A stretch of 64,000 nucleotides of DNA from an uncultured Micrococcaceae bacterium. Its GTDB lineage: Bacteria; Actinomycetota; Actinomycetes; Actinomycetales; Micrococcaceae. Positions 34,763-42,878 of the stretch are shown here, piece after piece. Made by a program: the position numbers and the translations under genes. The notes below the pieces were generated by a model, which searched no databases, was not told where the DNA came from, and saw only the letters and a program-made list of their open reading frames with translations. The stretch lies in the NCBI GenBank assembly GCA_947502645.1, contig CANNAD010000001.1, forward strand, positions 1,240,001 through 1,304,000, in the 5' to 3' direction. The stretch's first letter is position 1, and each line of letters starts with the position of its first letter.

Positions 34763-34856
34763 CGCGCTGGGGAGCTGCGGTTGTATGGTCGGATACTTCT
34801 GCCTTAAAAAGGTTTTCCCTGCGCGTTACTTATGAGTAGCGGTTGGGGAACTCGCA

Positions 34857-35675
34857 ATGAATCGTGTCGAACGTAATGCGCTCGTCGTCGAAAACCTGCC
34901 TTTGGTAGGTTACCTCGTGTCAGAGCTGTGCGCTAAAGCTACACACCTGTCCCGGGATGATCTGGCGTCTGTCGGTGCCATAGCCCTTATTTCTTCGGCG
35001 GAGTCGTTTGACTCCACCCTCGGCGTTCCGTTCGGAGCCTACGCACGGCGTCGTATTTCTGGCGCATTCGCGGATGAGCTTCGGGCCAATGACTGGGCGC
35101 CGCGCTCGGCCCGGAAGCGCATCAAGGAAACACTGGCGGTCCAGGAGACACTCACCGGTGTTCTCAAGCGCAATCCCAGCACCCGCGAAGTCGCAGCTGC
35201 ATTGGGCGTTGACAAGGCGACGGCGGATGCCGCTCTTGCGGACGCGGCCCGGACTGTTGCACCCCTCGATGACGCCATGTCCGAGGTGCTTGCCTCCCGC
35301 ACCGTCTCACCCGAGATCGATCTACTGGCCACCGAGCGCATTGGTTTTGTGCGCTCCGCAGTCGACGTCCTGCCGGAGAAGATGCGCTACATCATCGAGC
35401 AGATCTACTTTGAGGACCGCAGTGTGAAGGAGCTGGCCGAGGAGCTGGGAGCTACACATTCGGCTATCTCGCAGCAACGGTCCGAGGCGATTCGCCTGCT
35501 CCGTGACGGCCTGGAAACCCACTACGCCGACGACGACGCCGCCGCGTATGTGCCGCAGTCCAGGATTTCGACCAATCGTCGGACCGCGTACCTTGCCACT
35601 CTCGCTGAGGAGACCTGTGGCGGTATCGCCCGGGCTGCCCGCCGGCTGGACACAGCTACGCTCGCAGTGTCCTAA
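34857..35675 (+). CDS. fliA: Flagellar RNA polymerase sigma factor FliA (sigma-28 type)
   Basis: This 272-residue sigma-70-family factor has region 2 (HLSRDDLASVGAIALIS, FDSTLGVPFGAYARRRISGAF, ELRANDWAPRSARKR) that matches FliA/WhiG-type sigmas. Region 3 is NPSTREVAAALGVDK and region 4 is VLPEKMRYIIEQIYFEDRS, LAEELGATHSAISQQRSEA. It is expected to recognise the TAAC-N15-GYCGATAG promoters found in this cluster. No flgM anti-sigma gene was seen nearby. GGGGAA precedes the ATG. It is divergent from flgN and ends at a strong terminator before the flagellins. Confidence 0.93.
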   Translation: MNRVERNALVVENLPLVGYLVSELCAKATHLSRDDLASVGAIALISSAESFDSTLGVPFGAYARRRISGAFADELRANDWAPRSARKRIKETLAVQETLTGVLKRNPSTREVAAALGVDKATADAALADAARTVAPLDDAMSEVLASRTVSPEIDLLATERIGFVRSAVDVLPEKMRYIIEQIYFEDRSVKELAEELGATHSAISQQRSEAIRLLRDGLETHYADDDAAAYVPQSRISTNRRTAYLATLAEETCGGIARAARRLDTATLAVS

Positions 35676-35686
35676 ACCCCGTAACT

Positions 35687-35728
35687 ACAGAAAGCGGATC
35701 CCCACCGTTCGGGGGGTCCGTTTTCTGT
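35687..35728 (+). terminator. Terminator after fliA
   Basis: ACAGAAAGCGGATCCCC pairs, with mismatches, with GGGGGGTCCGTTTTCTGT, giving a long stem followed by TTT. It separates fliA from the first flagellin promoter. Confidence 0.75.
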
Positions 35729-35764
35729 TTAACGAATCCTTTCAAAAAAGTTTTCCGCCGTCCC

Positions 35765-35791
35765 TAACACCTCCGTGTGGGCTGTCGATAG
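35765..35791 (+). promoter_or_regulatory. FliA-type promoter of flagellin 1
   Basis: TAAC-N15-GTCGATAG lies 62 bp before the flagellin ATG. The predicted transcript would start near 35,798 and carry the leader hairpin and GGAGGA ribosome site. An equivalent site with a partly different spacer precedes flagellin 2. Confidence 0.85.
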
Positions 35792-35801
35792 TTGGTGGTG
35801 T

Positions 35802-35845
35802 CAGCCCATGGATGGGCTGGTGAACTTTGACCCACTCACGGAGGA
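35802..35845 (+). promoter_or_regulatory. Putative CsrA-binding leader of flagellin 1
   Basis: CAGCCCA-TGGA-TGGGCTG forms a perfect 7-bp stem that presents GGA in its loop. A second GGA pair (GGAGGA, 35840-35845) is the ribosome-binding site itself. A loop GGA plus one overlapping the Shine-Dalgarno is the classical two-site layout for translational repression by CsrA, as in the Bacillus hag leader. Binding is inferred from structure and from csrA and fliW being present. Confidence 0.7.
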
Positions 35846-35852
35846 ATACATC

Positions 35853-36686
35853 ATGGGTTTCGCAATCAATACCAATGTTTCGGCTATGAACGCCTACCGC
35901 AATCTGTCGATGACGCAGAACGATATGTCCAAGTCGCTGGAGAAGCTTTCCAGTGGTCTGCGCATCAACCGTGCAGCAGATGATGCTGCTGGTCTGGCTC
36001 TGGCTGAGGGCCTGCGTTCGCAGGTTGGCGGTCTGACCGTTGCAGCCCGTAACGCCCAGGATGGTGTGGGTGTTATCCAGACTGCTGAAGGTGCCCTGAC
36101 CGAGGTTCACTCGATTCTGCAGCGCGTTCGCGACCTGGCTGTTCAGGCTGGTAACGACTCCAACAACGCCGAGTCCCGCGGTGCTATCACCAAGGAAGCG
36201 ACCGCATTGGTCACCGAGCTTGGCCGTATCGCAGATTCCACGAACTTCAATGGCAACAACCTTCTGGACGGCACTGCCGGTACCGCTGGTGTTATGTCCT
36301 TCCAGATCGGTGCAGGCGCAACGGACCAGATTGCCGTTGACCTGACCGGTGCAAACGTTGACGCAGTGGTCACCGCTATGGGTGCACTGGACTTCACGTC
36401 CGCAACGGGTGCTGCAGCGGCCATCACCTCTGTTGACACTGCCATCGATTCCGTTTCCAGTGCCCGTGCCGGCCTTGGTGCTGTGCAGAACCGGTTCGAG
36501 CACACGATCAAGCACGTCAATGTTTCGATCGAGAACCTTTCGGCTGCTGAGTCCCGTATCCGCGACACCGACATGGCCAAGGAGATGGCGGACTTCACCC
36601 GTTCACAGATCCTTTCCCAGGCTGGTACCGCGATGCTGGCCCAGGCCAACCAGATGAACCAGGGCGTCCTGCAGCTGCTCCGCTAA
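35853..36686 (+). CDS. fliC: Flagellin 1
   Basis: This 277-residue filament subunit has N-terminal D0/D1 helices GFAINTNVSAMNAYRNL, SGLRINRAADDAAGLALAEG and C-terminal VSIENLSAAESRIRDTDMAKE, FTRSQILSQAGTAMLAQANQ, ending in LLR. The central region is only about 90 residues long, so this is a short flagellin with little or no surface D2/D3. The ATG follows GGAGGA by seven bases; codons upstream belong to the leader. A terminator after the gene separates it from flagellin 2. Export is by the flagellar apparatus, chaperoned by FliS. Confidence 0.97.
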   Translation: MGFAINTNVSAMNAYRNLSMTQNDMSKSLEKLSSGLRINRAADDAAGLALAEGLRSQVGGLTVAARNAQDGVGVIQTAEGALTEVHSILQRVRDLAVQAGNDSNNAESRGAITKEATALVTELGRIADSTNFNGNNLLDGTAGTAGVMSFQIGAGATDQIAVDLTGANVDAVVTAMGALDFTSATGAAAAITSVDTAIDSVSSARAGLGAVQNRFEHTIKHVNVSIENLSAAESRIRDTDMAKEMADFTRSQILSQAGTAMLAQANQMNQGVLQLLR

Positions 36687-36780
36687 ACCGGAAGCAGTAA
36701 ACGTATGACCGTTCTGTGATGACCGCTGGTGGCGGGGAACTTTGACTTGGACCTCACTACCCCCGCCATCAGCTACAAGA

Positions 36781-36818
36781 GGTGCCGCCGGAATCTTCCG
36801 GCGGCACCGTCTTTCTTT
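36781..36818 (+). terminator. Terminator between the two flagellins
   Basis: GGTGCCGCCGGAA-TC-TTCCGGCGGCACC is a perfect 13-bp stem followed by GTCTTTCTTT. It is present only after flagellin 1; after flagellin 2 the corresponding sequence is replaced by the fliD leader, which would allow read-through into fliD. Confidence 0.9.
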
Positions 36819-36838
36819 AAACCCTGCACCGAAACTTC

Positions 36839-36865
36839 TAACACCTCCGATCCGGGTGTCGATAG
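36839..36865 (+). promoter_or_regulatory. FliA-type promoter of flagellin 2
   Basis: TAAC-N15-GTCGATAG has the same spacing as before flagellin 1. The spacer differs from that copy (ATCCGGGT in place of TGTGGGCT), but both core elements are kept. This suggests selection on the elements rather than mere copying. Confidence 0.85.
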
Positions 36866-36875
36866 TTGGTGGTGT

Positions 36876-36919
36876 CAGCCCATGGATGGGCTGGTGAACT
36901 TTGACCCACTCACGGAGGA
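36876..36919 (+). promoter_or_regulatory. Putative CsrA-binding leader of flagellin 2
   Basis: This is the same CAGCCCATGGATGGGCTG hairpin with GGA in the loop, followed by the ribosome site GGAGGA (36914-36919), as in flagellin 1. Both flagellin transcripts would therefore be controlled alike. Confidence 0.7.
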
Positions 36920-36926
36920 ATACATC

Positions 36927-37775
36927 ATGGGTTTCGCAATCAATACCAATGTTTCGGCTATGAACGCCTACCGCAATCTGTCGATGACGCAGAACGATAT
37001 GTCCAAGTCGCTGGAGAAGCTTTCCAGTGGTCTGCGCATCAACCGTGCAGCAGATGATGCTGCTGGTCTGGCTCTGGCCGAAGGCCTGAAGTCACAGGTT
37101 GGCGGTCTGACCGTTGCAGCCCGTAACGCCCAGGATGGTGTGGGTGTTATCCAGACTGCTGAAGGTGCCCTGACCGAGGTTCACTCGATTCTGCAGCGTG
37201 TTCGTGACCTTGCCGTTCAGGCTGGTAACGACTCCAACAACACTGAATCCCGTGCAGCGATCACCAAGGAAGCAACGGCGCTGACCGATGAGCTGACGCG
37301 GATCGCTGGTTCCACCAACTTCAATGGCAACAACCTTCTGGACGCTTCCGCCGGTGCAGCTGCTGACGGCAAGATGTCCTTCCAGATTGGTGCAGGCGCA
37401 GCCGACCAGATCGAAGTTGACCTGAGCGGTGCCGATATCGCAACACTGGCAGGAACACTGGCAACAACAGTGGCCACCGGTTTCGATAATGCCGTCAACG
37501 CTGCGGCGACGATCACCGCCGTTGACACTGCTATCACCGATGTTTCCAGTGCCCGTGCCGGCCTTGGTGCTGTGCAGAACCGGTTCGAGCACACGATCAA
37601 GCACGTCAATGTTTCGATCGAGAACCTTTCGGCTGCTGAGTCCCGTATCCGCGACACCGACATGGCCAAGGAGATGGCGGACTTCACCCGTTCACAGATC
37701 CTTTCCCAGGCTGGTACCGCGATGCTGGCCCAGGCCAACCAGATGAACCAGGGCGTCCTGCAGCTGCTCCGCTAA
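36927..37775 (+). CDS. fliC: Flagellin 2
   Basis: This 282-residue flagellin is identical to flagellin 1 in its first 74 or so residues and its last 78. It differs in a central segment (for example AEGLKSQ for AEGLRSQ, and DASAGAAADGKMS for DGTAGTAGVMS). The variable middle corresponds to the outer part of D1, so the two subunits could give a mixed filament or antigenic variation. The start is fixed by GGAGGA and homology. fliD follows after 136 bp with no terminator of its own visible between. Confidence 0.97.
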   Translation: MGFAINTNVSAMNAYRNLSMTQNDMSKSLEKLSSGLRINRAADDAAGLALAEGLKSQVGGLTVAARNAQDGVGVIQTAEGALTEVHSILQRVRDLAVQAGNDSNNTESRAAITKEATALTDELTRIAGSTNFNGNNLLDASAGAAADGKMSFQIGAGAADQIEVDLSGADIATLAGTLATTVATGFDNAVNAAATITAVDTAITDVSSARAGLGAVQNRFEHTIKHVNVSIENLSAAESRIRDTDMAKEMADFTRSQILSQAGTAMLAQANQMNQGVLQLLR

Positions 37776-37911
37776 ACCGGAAGCAGTAAACGTATGACCG
37801 TTCTGTGATGACCGCTGGTGGCGGGGAACTTTGACTTGGACCTCACTACCCCCGCCATCAGCTCATCACCGAACCACCACGAATTTTTGAGAAGATCAGG
37901 AGGAAACTGCC

Positions 37912-39300
37912 ATGGGTTTTGCAATTGACGGCCTCGTCAGTGGCCTGGACACCGCGAACATCATCAACCAGTTGATGCAGCTCGAGGCCCGCCCCCAGAC
38001 CCTCCTGAAGAACAAGGTCAGCTCAAGCCAGACCATGATTTCGGCTCTTCAACAGCTGAACACCAAGATGGTTTCCATCGCTGAACTCGCGGCCAAGACC
38101 AGCACAGCCGACGCCGTCGGACAGTATGCGGCGACGTCGAGTTCCGAGGCTGTCAAGGTGTCCACAACTGCTGGCGCAGGGCCAGGATCGCTTGACATCA
38201 CGGTGGATCAGCTGGCGCAGACCCAGGTGAACGTATCCGGGCACCTGACCGCCTGGTCCGCCACGGTCCCCGCTCTGAGTATTGTGACCGGCGGACAGAC
38301 CCACGAGTTCGCCACTGACGGCGCAACCCTCGACGAGATCGTTGACAAGGTCAACGCCGGCGACATCGGCGTAACAGCTGTCAAGGTTTCCTCAGGAACA
38401 GACGCCAACGGGGTGCAGCAGTACCGCCTGCAGTTCGCCTCGGCAGCCACTGGCGCTGACGCCGCCTTCACCGTGTACCAGGGTACTGCCGCCGAAGTGA
38501 CGGCGGGAACGGCCACCGATTTCCTCTCTACCGCCAATGGCGGCGTGAGTATCCGTCAGGCCCAGGACGCAAAAGTCACCCTGTGGGCCGGCACTGCAGC
38601 AGCGAACCAGGTGACATCGGCCAGTAACACGTTCTCCGAACTGCTTCCCGGTGTCAGCGTGACGGCTTCGACCGTCAGCACGGATCCGGTCACGGTCACC
38701 GTCACCAGGGATGCAGAGGCCACCACTGCTGTCACCGAGGGACTCGTGACAGCGCTCGATGACCTATTCAGCTACATTGCGACGAACTCCAGCGTCGCCT
38801 CCTCAGTCACCAGTGGATCTTCCTCGGCCAAAGGCGGCCTGTTTACCGGCGACGGTGGCGTCCGCGACATAGAGCAACGCCTCCTCTCAGCGGCCACGAG
38901 CCCGGTGAACGGCAAGTCGCCGTCGGAAATTGGTATCAGTATTACCCGCGACGGAACCGTGGAATTTGATGCCAAGAAGTTCGCGGCCGCCCTGGCCGCC
39001 AACCCTGCCGGCACCGAAGCCGTGGTGCAGGAAATCTCACGGCGGGTGGCCGACGTCGCCACCAACGTATCGGACAAGCGCGACGGCGGACTGACCCTGC
39101 GCATCCAGGGCCAGGAATCCGAAGTGGGCCGGCTCAATGATCAGATCATGGACTGGGACCGCAGACTTGAACTAAGGCGCTCCACACTGGATGCCAAATG
39201 GCAGGGGCTTGAACTGCAGCTACAGCAGCTTCAGTCACAGGGGTCGTGGCTCACTGCCCAGTTGGGCAACCTGCCATCAATGAGCGGAAGTGAAGGGTAG
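37912..39300 (+). CDS. fliD: Flagellar filament cap protein FliD (HAP2)
   Basis: This 462-residue exported protein caps the growing filament and folds incoming flagellin. Its N-terminus MGFAIDGLVSGLDTANIINQ, LMQLEARPQTLLKNK is the FliD N-terminal domain. The central part is beta-rich (SSEAVKVSTTAGAGPGSLDI). The C-terminus is a coiled coil (RLNDQIMDWDRRLELRRSTL). The ATG follows AGGAGGAAA, a strong ribosome site. It forms a unit with fliS two bases downstream. Confidence 0.95.
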   Translation: MGFAIDGLVSGLDTANIINQLMQLEARPQTLLKNKVSSSQTMISALQQLNTKMVSIAELAAKTSTADAVGQYAATSSSEAVKVSTTAGAGPGSLDITVDQLAQTQVNVSGHLTAWSATVPALSIVTGGQTHEFATDGATLDEIVDKVNAGDIGVTAVKVSSGTDANGVQQYRLQFASAATGADAAFTVYQGTAAEVTAGTATDFLSTANGGVSIRQAQDAKVTLWAGTAAANQVTSASNTFSELLPGVSVTASTVSTDPVTVTVTRDAEATTAVTEGLVTALDDLFSYIATNSSVASSVTSGSSSAKGGLFTGDGGVRDIEQRLLSAATSPVNGKSPSEIGISITRDGTVEFDAKKFAAALAANPAGTEAVVQEISRRVADVATNVSDKRDGGLTLRIQGQESEVGRLNDQIMDWDRRLELRRSTLDAKWQGLELQLQQLQSQGSWLTAQLGNLPSMSGSEG

Positions 39301-39302
39301 TC

Positions 39303-39731
39303 ATGATGTACGGACCTAATGCGGGCCGGAGCCGTTACGGCCAGGACGCTGTTCTTTCGGCGACGCCCGTTCAGCTGCTGACCATGCTTTACGACCGGCT
39401 GATGCTGGACCTCGGCCGCGCAGAGGCAGCTCAGATGCAGAGCCAGTGGAGCGATGCTTCGAACCACCTCACCCACGCGCAGTCGATTGTTGCTGAGCTG
39501 ACGTCGTCCTTGAAAGCCGATGTCTGGGATGGCTCTGAGGGTCTGCGCGGGCTCTACACCTACGTGCTCACCGCGCTCATGGCAGCGAATGTCCAGCGCG
39601 AAGTGGCCCGCACCCGCGAGTGCATTGAACTCCTGGAACCACTGCGTCAAGCCTGGCACGAAGCGGCCAATCAGTTGCCGGCACAAGATGCCCAGCACGC
39701 TGTAGCAGGCGGGATGCTCGGAATTGCCTGA
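39303..39731 (+). CDS. fliS: Flagellin export chaperone FliS
   Basis: This 142-residue helical protein has the FliS pattern DAVLSATPVQLLTMLYDRLM near its start. It binds the C-terminal helix of flagellin in the cytoplasm and prevents premature polymerisation; in Bacillus it also assists FliW in flagellin homeostasis. Two adjacent ATG codons begin the gene directly after fliD. The next small gene overlaps its 3' end. Confidence 0.94.
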   Translation: MMYGPNAGRSRYGQDAVLSATPVQLLTMLYDRLMLDLGRAEAAQMQSQWSDASNHLTHAQSIVAELTSSLKADVWDGSEGLRGLYTYVLTALMAANVQREVARTRECIELLEPLRQAWHEAANQLPAQDAQHAVAGGMLGIA

Positions 39732-40035
39732 GAACGTTACCCGCTGGAGGACCGTGCTCTCCCAGCTCGAAGAGCAAGTCCAGTCCGCCCTGCTACAAAC
39801 AACAACAACGGACGACGACGGGACAGTCCCCGTCTGGTGGCAACCGCCGTCGGACCTGGGTCCTGTGCCAGAGGAATTGCGTGAGCGCGCCCTTCAACTC
39901 GAGGTGGCCCAACAGCACGCGATGGACCGGGTGCGTTCGGCGATGCGGAGCAGTCGGCGTCAGTCGGCGTTCGTCGCGTCCGTTCCCCGGCCGGGTAACG
40001 GCGTACGTTCGGCCTACCTGGACACCGAAAGCTAA
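39724..40035 (+). CDS. Small protein at the fliT position
   Basis: This 103-residue protein starts with TTG overlapping the fliS stop; a GTG ten codons later is an alternative start. It has an N-terminal helix (VLSQLEEQVQSALLQ), a Thr/Asp-rich turn, a Trp-Pro stretch (VPVWWQPPSDLGPVP) and a basic helical C-terminus. Position after fliS is where fliT or a small fliS-associated gene usually lies. No sequence similarity to FliT can be claimed. It probably belongs to filament export. Confidence 0.65.
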   Translation: MPENVTRWRTVLSQLEEQVQSALLQTTTTDDDGTVPVWWQPPSDLGPVPEELRERALQLEVAQQHAMDRVRSAMRSSRRQSAFVASVPRPGNGVRSAYLDTES

Positions 40036-40083
40036 ACCCCCTCTCCTTTCACCAAATGGGGGAAAAAGTTTTGGATTAACCTC

Positions 40084-40111
40084 TAACGTCGCCTGAATGG
40101 GGTGCCGATAG
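40084..40111 (+). promoter_or_regulatory. FliA-type promoter of the flgB operon
   Basis: TAAC-N16-GCCGATAG lies 77 bp before flgB. The spacer is one base longer than at the other sites. It would drive the long run of overlapping genes from flgB onward. Confidence 0.7.
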
Positions 40112-40187
40112 GGAAGGTTGAGCATGGATCGCTCGTCAATCAGGCCACGGACCGGCCGCCCCGTCGTGTTTTCAGAGGGATGTTGTC

Positions 40188-40532
40188 GTGTTCGAATCCG
40201 TGACTACGGTCGCTATGGACAGTGCGCTCAGTGCGTTGTCGCTGAGGCAGAAGACCATTGCCAACAACATTGCCAACGTCAACACCCCTGGTTTCCAGGC
40301 GGGTCGGGTGGCGTTCGAAGAGGCACTCAGCAAATCTGTTGAGGCCGGCAGCGCCAACAAGACGGCGGCCACTACAGCGAATTCGCTGGAACCAACCAGG
40401 CTCAACGGCAGCAACGTCAACCTGGATACCGAAACTCTCTCCAACATTGATACGGTGCTGCGCTACCAGTTCGCAGCCCGCTCCATCGAGGGTACGTTCA
40501 CGGGTGTCCGCACAGCGATGAGGACCAACTGA
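40188..40532 (+). CDS. flgB: Flagellar proximal rod protein FlgB
   Basis: This 114-residue rod subunit crosses the cell wall as part of the axle. It contains the motif LRQKTIANNIANVNTPGFQAGR near residue 20 and a C-terminal helix LSNIDTVLRYQFAARSIEGTF. Its start is GTG, preceded by GAGGGA. It is the first gene of a chain in which stops and starts mostly overlap, beginning with flgC. Confidence 0.94.
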   Translation: MFESVTTVAMDSALSALSLRQKTIANNIANVNTPGFQAGRVAFEEALSKSVEAGSANKTAATTANSLEPTRLNGSNVNLDTETLSNIDTVLRYQFAARSIEGTFTGVRTAMRTN

Positions 40533-40924
40533 TGACTTTTGATGCAATCGGCATTGCCGGAACCGGACTGACAGTTCACCGCAAGTGGATGGACGCAGTC
40601 TCGGACAACATTGCCAACGTAAACACGGTCACGGGTACCGACGGCGCCGCCTTCCAGGAGCGGTTCGTCACCGTTCAGGAGGGTGAGGGCACCACTGGTG
40701 TCTATGTTGCCGGAGCTGAATTCGGTGATGCTGAGGGCCGCATGGTTCATCAGCCGGATCATCCGCTCGCCGACGAAGAGGGTTACGTTCGTTACCCCGA
40801 CATCGATATGGGTGCCCAGATGGGGTATCTGATCATGGCCCAACGTGGGTACGAAGCCAATGCGGCCGTCGTCGACCGCGCCAAAGCAACCTATGAAGCA
40901 GCCCTCCAGATCGGACGCTCCTAA
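40532..40924 (+). CDS. flgC: Flagellar rod protein FlgC
   Basis: This 130-residue protein has the rod N-terminal motif IGIAGTGLTVHRKWMDAVSD, NIANVNTV and the C-terminal YPDIDMGAQMGYLIMAQRGYE typical of FlgC. It is a proximal rod component with FlgB. Its ATG overlaps the flgB TGA. Confidence 0.95.
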   Translation: MTFDAIGIAGTGLTVHRKWMDAVSDNIANVNTVTGTDGAAFQERFVTVQEGEGTTGVYVAGAEFGDAEGRMVHQPDHPLADEEGYVRYPDIDMGAQMGYLIMAQRGYEANAAVVDRAKATYEAALQIGRS

Positions 40925-41253
40925 TGCCTATGCCCATCCCCGCCGTCGGAATGGTCAACAATGTTGCCCCGACCGGTTACCTGCCAGCCACGAATCCTGC
41001 CGACGCCGTCAATGGTGCGGAGAAGGCCGGGGCGGGTTCCTTCGCGACCGTGCTCGGCGGTGCTGTTGACAACGTCACTGCGCTCAAGTCCACGTCGAAC
41101 GAACTGGCCATCAAGGCTGTTACAGGGGACCTCTCTGACATTCACAGCGCAACGCTGGCTTCCACGCGTGCCCAGGTGACCCTGGAACTGGTGGCCGCCG
41201 TCCGTAACAAGGGCGTTGACGCGTTCAATGAGATCATGCGGATGCAAGCCTGA
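40924..41253 (+). CDS. fliE: Flagellar hook-basal body protein FliE
   Basis: This 109-residue protein connects the MS ring (FliF) to the rod. The C-terminal half (SNELAIKAVTGDLSDIHSA, VTLELVAAVRNKGVDAFNEI, MRMQA) is the conserved FliE region. It overlaps both flgC and fliF by single bases. Confidence 0.94.
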   Translation: MPMPIPAVGMVNNVAPTGYLPATNPADAVNGAEKAGAGSFATVLGGAVDNVTALKSTSNELAIKAVTGDLSDIHSATLASTRAQVTLELVAAVRNKGVDAFNEIMRMQA

Positions 41254-42878
41254 TGGCACGCGCAATGCCTGGCTTTCTCAATAAGCCGATTGAAGGTCTG
41301 AAAAGTTTTACTGCTGGGCAGCGCACGGTTGCACTGATTGGTGTTGCGGTGCTGATTCTTGGTGGCGTGGCTTTTGGTACGTGGGCCACGAAGCCCTCCT
41401 ACACACCATTGTTTTCCGGTTTGAGTGCGGCTGACGCCAACACGATTGTTGAGCAGCTGCGCACGGACGGCGTGGATTACGAGCTGGCCAATGGCGGCGC
41501 AACCATCATGGTTCCGGAGGATCAGGTCTACGATCAGCGGCTCAAGTCCGCTGCGGCCGGTCTTCCTTCGGCGTCCACCGGCGGTTATTCGCTGCTGGAT
41601 GACATGGGTGTGACGTCATCGGAGTTTCAGCAGTCGGTGACCTATAAGCGTGCCATCGAAGGTGAGCTTGCCTCCACTATTGGAGCGCTCGACGGCGTGA
41701 ACAAGGCTTCGGTTCGTCTCGCCATCCCTGAGGACACGGTTTTCGTCGATGAGAAGAAGGATCCGACGGCGTCGGTGTTTGTTGAGACGGAGAACGGTGT
41801 CAGTCTCAATGACGACCAGGTGCAGGCGATTGTGCACCTGACGTCGGCGTCGATCGATGGCATGGTGCCGACGAACGTTGCTGTGATTGATTCAGATGGC
41901 ACGGTGCTCTCTGCTGTCGGCACCGGTGCAACGGGTTCGGCGGACAAACAGTCCTCAAAGTATGAAGAAGGCGTCCGCGCATCGGTTCAGACCATGTTGG
42001 ACCGGGTTGTGGGGCCGGGCAATGCCACTGTTGTGGTGGCTGCTGACATGAACAAGGAATCAGCCGAGCGTGTTGAGGAGACTTTCACAACGCCCGACGG
42101 CGACCCCGTCCTGAGCGAGACCACCAGCTCTGAGGAGTATGAGGGTGCAGGCGGTGACGGTGCCGGGGTTCTGGGACCGGACAACATTGCGGTCCCGAAT
42201 GAGGCCAATGGCGATGGGACGTTCAATTCCGAGGAAGCGACGCGGAACAACGCCATCAACAAGGTCACGGAGTCCCGCAGCATTCCTGCCGGGGCGATCG
42301 AGCGACAGACGGTGTCCGTTGCTATTGACGCGGCGGCTGCAGCGAACCTGCCCGTTGCGGACATCACCCAGCTGGTCACATCGGCTGCGGGGATCAACGC
42401 GGAGCGCGGGGATGAAGTCACCGTCGAGATCCTGGCGTTCAACGACGCCGGAGCTGCGGAAGCTGCTGAAGCCCTCGCCGCAGCGGAGGCTGCAGAGAAG
42501 GCCAAACGCCAGGCGGAACTCCTGCAGACAGTGGTGATCGCGGCCGGCGTCGTGCTGGTTATTCTGATCATCCTGATCGTGTACGCGCTTCGTTCCCGGC
42601 GTCAGCGCCGCGAAGCCATCGATCTTGGTGAGCTTCAGGAAATCCAACCGGACCTTGACGGGTCAGCGTCCATGGCGTTGCCCGTCCCTGCTCCCGCACC
42701 GCAGCTGGAACCGTCACCGGACACCACAGCCATTGATGTTGTCCCCATCGTTCCGCGGAAACCCATTACCACTGATGTGGACCGGCAGCGCGCTGAAATC
42801 GATGCGATGGCGCAGCAGGATCCGCAGAAGATGGCCGATTACCTGCGCGGCATGATGGATGACAGGCAACCGGTATGA
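41253..42878 (+). CDS. fliF: Flagellar MS-ring protein FliF
   Basis: This 541-residue inner-membrane ring protein has a first membrane helix at about 28-47 (VALIGVAVLILGGVAFGTWA), a large extracytoplasmic part with the secretin-like repeats (FSGLSAADANTIVEQL, AIEGELASTIGALDGVNKAS) and a second helix at about 425-447 (VVIAAGVVLVILIILIVYAL). The cytoplasmic tail that binds FliG ends MAQQDPQKMADYLRGMM, which is typical. The start overlaps the fliE stop. Its stop overlaps the fliG start (ATGA). Confidence 0.96.
   Translation: MARAMPGFLNKPIEGLKSFTAGQRTVALIGVAVLILGGVAFGTWATKPSYTPLFSGLSAADANTIVEQLRTDGVDYELANGGATIMVPEDQVYDQRLKSAAAGLPSASTGGYSLLDDMGVTSSEFQQSVTYKRAIEGELASTIGALDGVNKASVRLAIPEDTVFVDEKKDPTASVFVETENGVSLNDDQVQAIVHLTSASIDGMVPTNVAVIDSDGTVLSAVGTGATGSADKQSSKYEEGVRASVQTMLDRVVGPGNATVVVAADMNKESAERVEETFTTPDGDPVLSETTSSEEYEGAGGDGAGVLGPDNIAVPNEANGDGTFNSEEATRNNAINKVTESRSIPAGAIERQTVSVAIDAAAAANLPVADITQLVTSAAGINAERGDEVTVEILAFNDAGAAEAAEALAAAEAAEKAKRQAELLQTVVIAAGVVLVILIILIVYALRSRRQRREAIDLGELQEIQPDLDGSASMALPVPAPAPQLEPSPDTTAIDVVPIVPRKPITTDVDRQRAEIDAMAQQDPQKMADYLRGMMDDRQPV

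Larger units (their letters stand above)
35784..36774 (+). repeat. Flagellin tandem duplication, copy 1
   Basis: By eye, the first 221 bp of this unit (35784-36004: promoter -10, leader and 5' coding part) and the last 322 bp (36453-36774: 3' coding part plus 88 bp after the stop) are identical to the second copy. Only the middle of the gene differs. Identity extending into non-coding DNA on both sides indicates recent duplication or gene conversion. Confidence 0.92.
36858..37863 (+). repeat. Flagellin tandem duplication, copy 2
   Basis: The end blocks 36858-37078 and 37542-37863 match copy 1 base for base as far as can be read. The intervening 460 or so bp are diverged and five codons longer than in copy 1. 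Confidence 0.92.
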
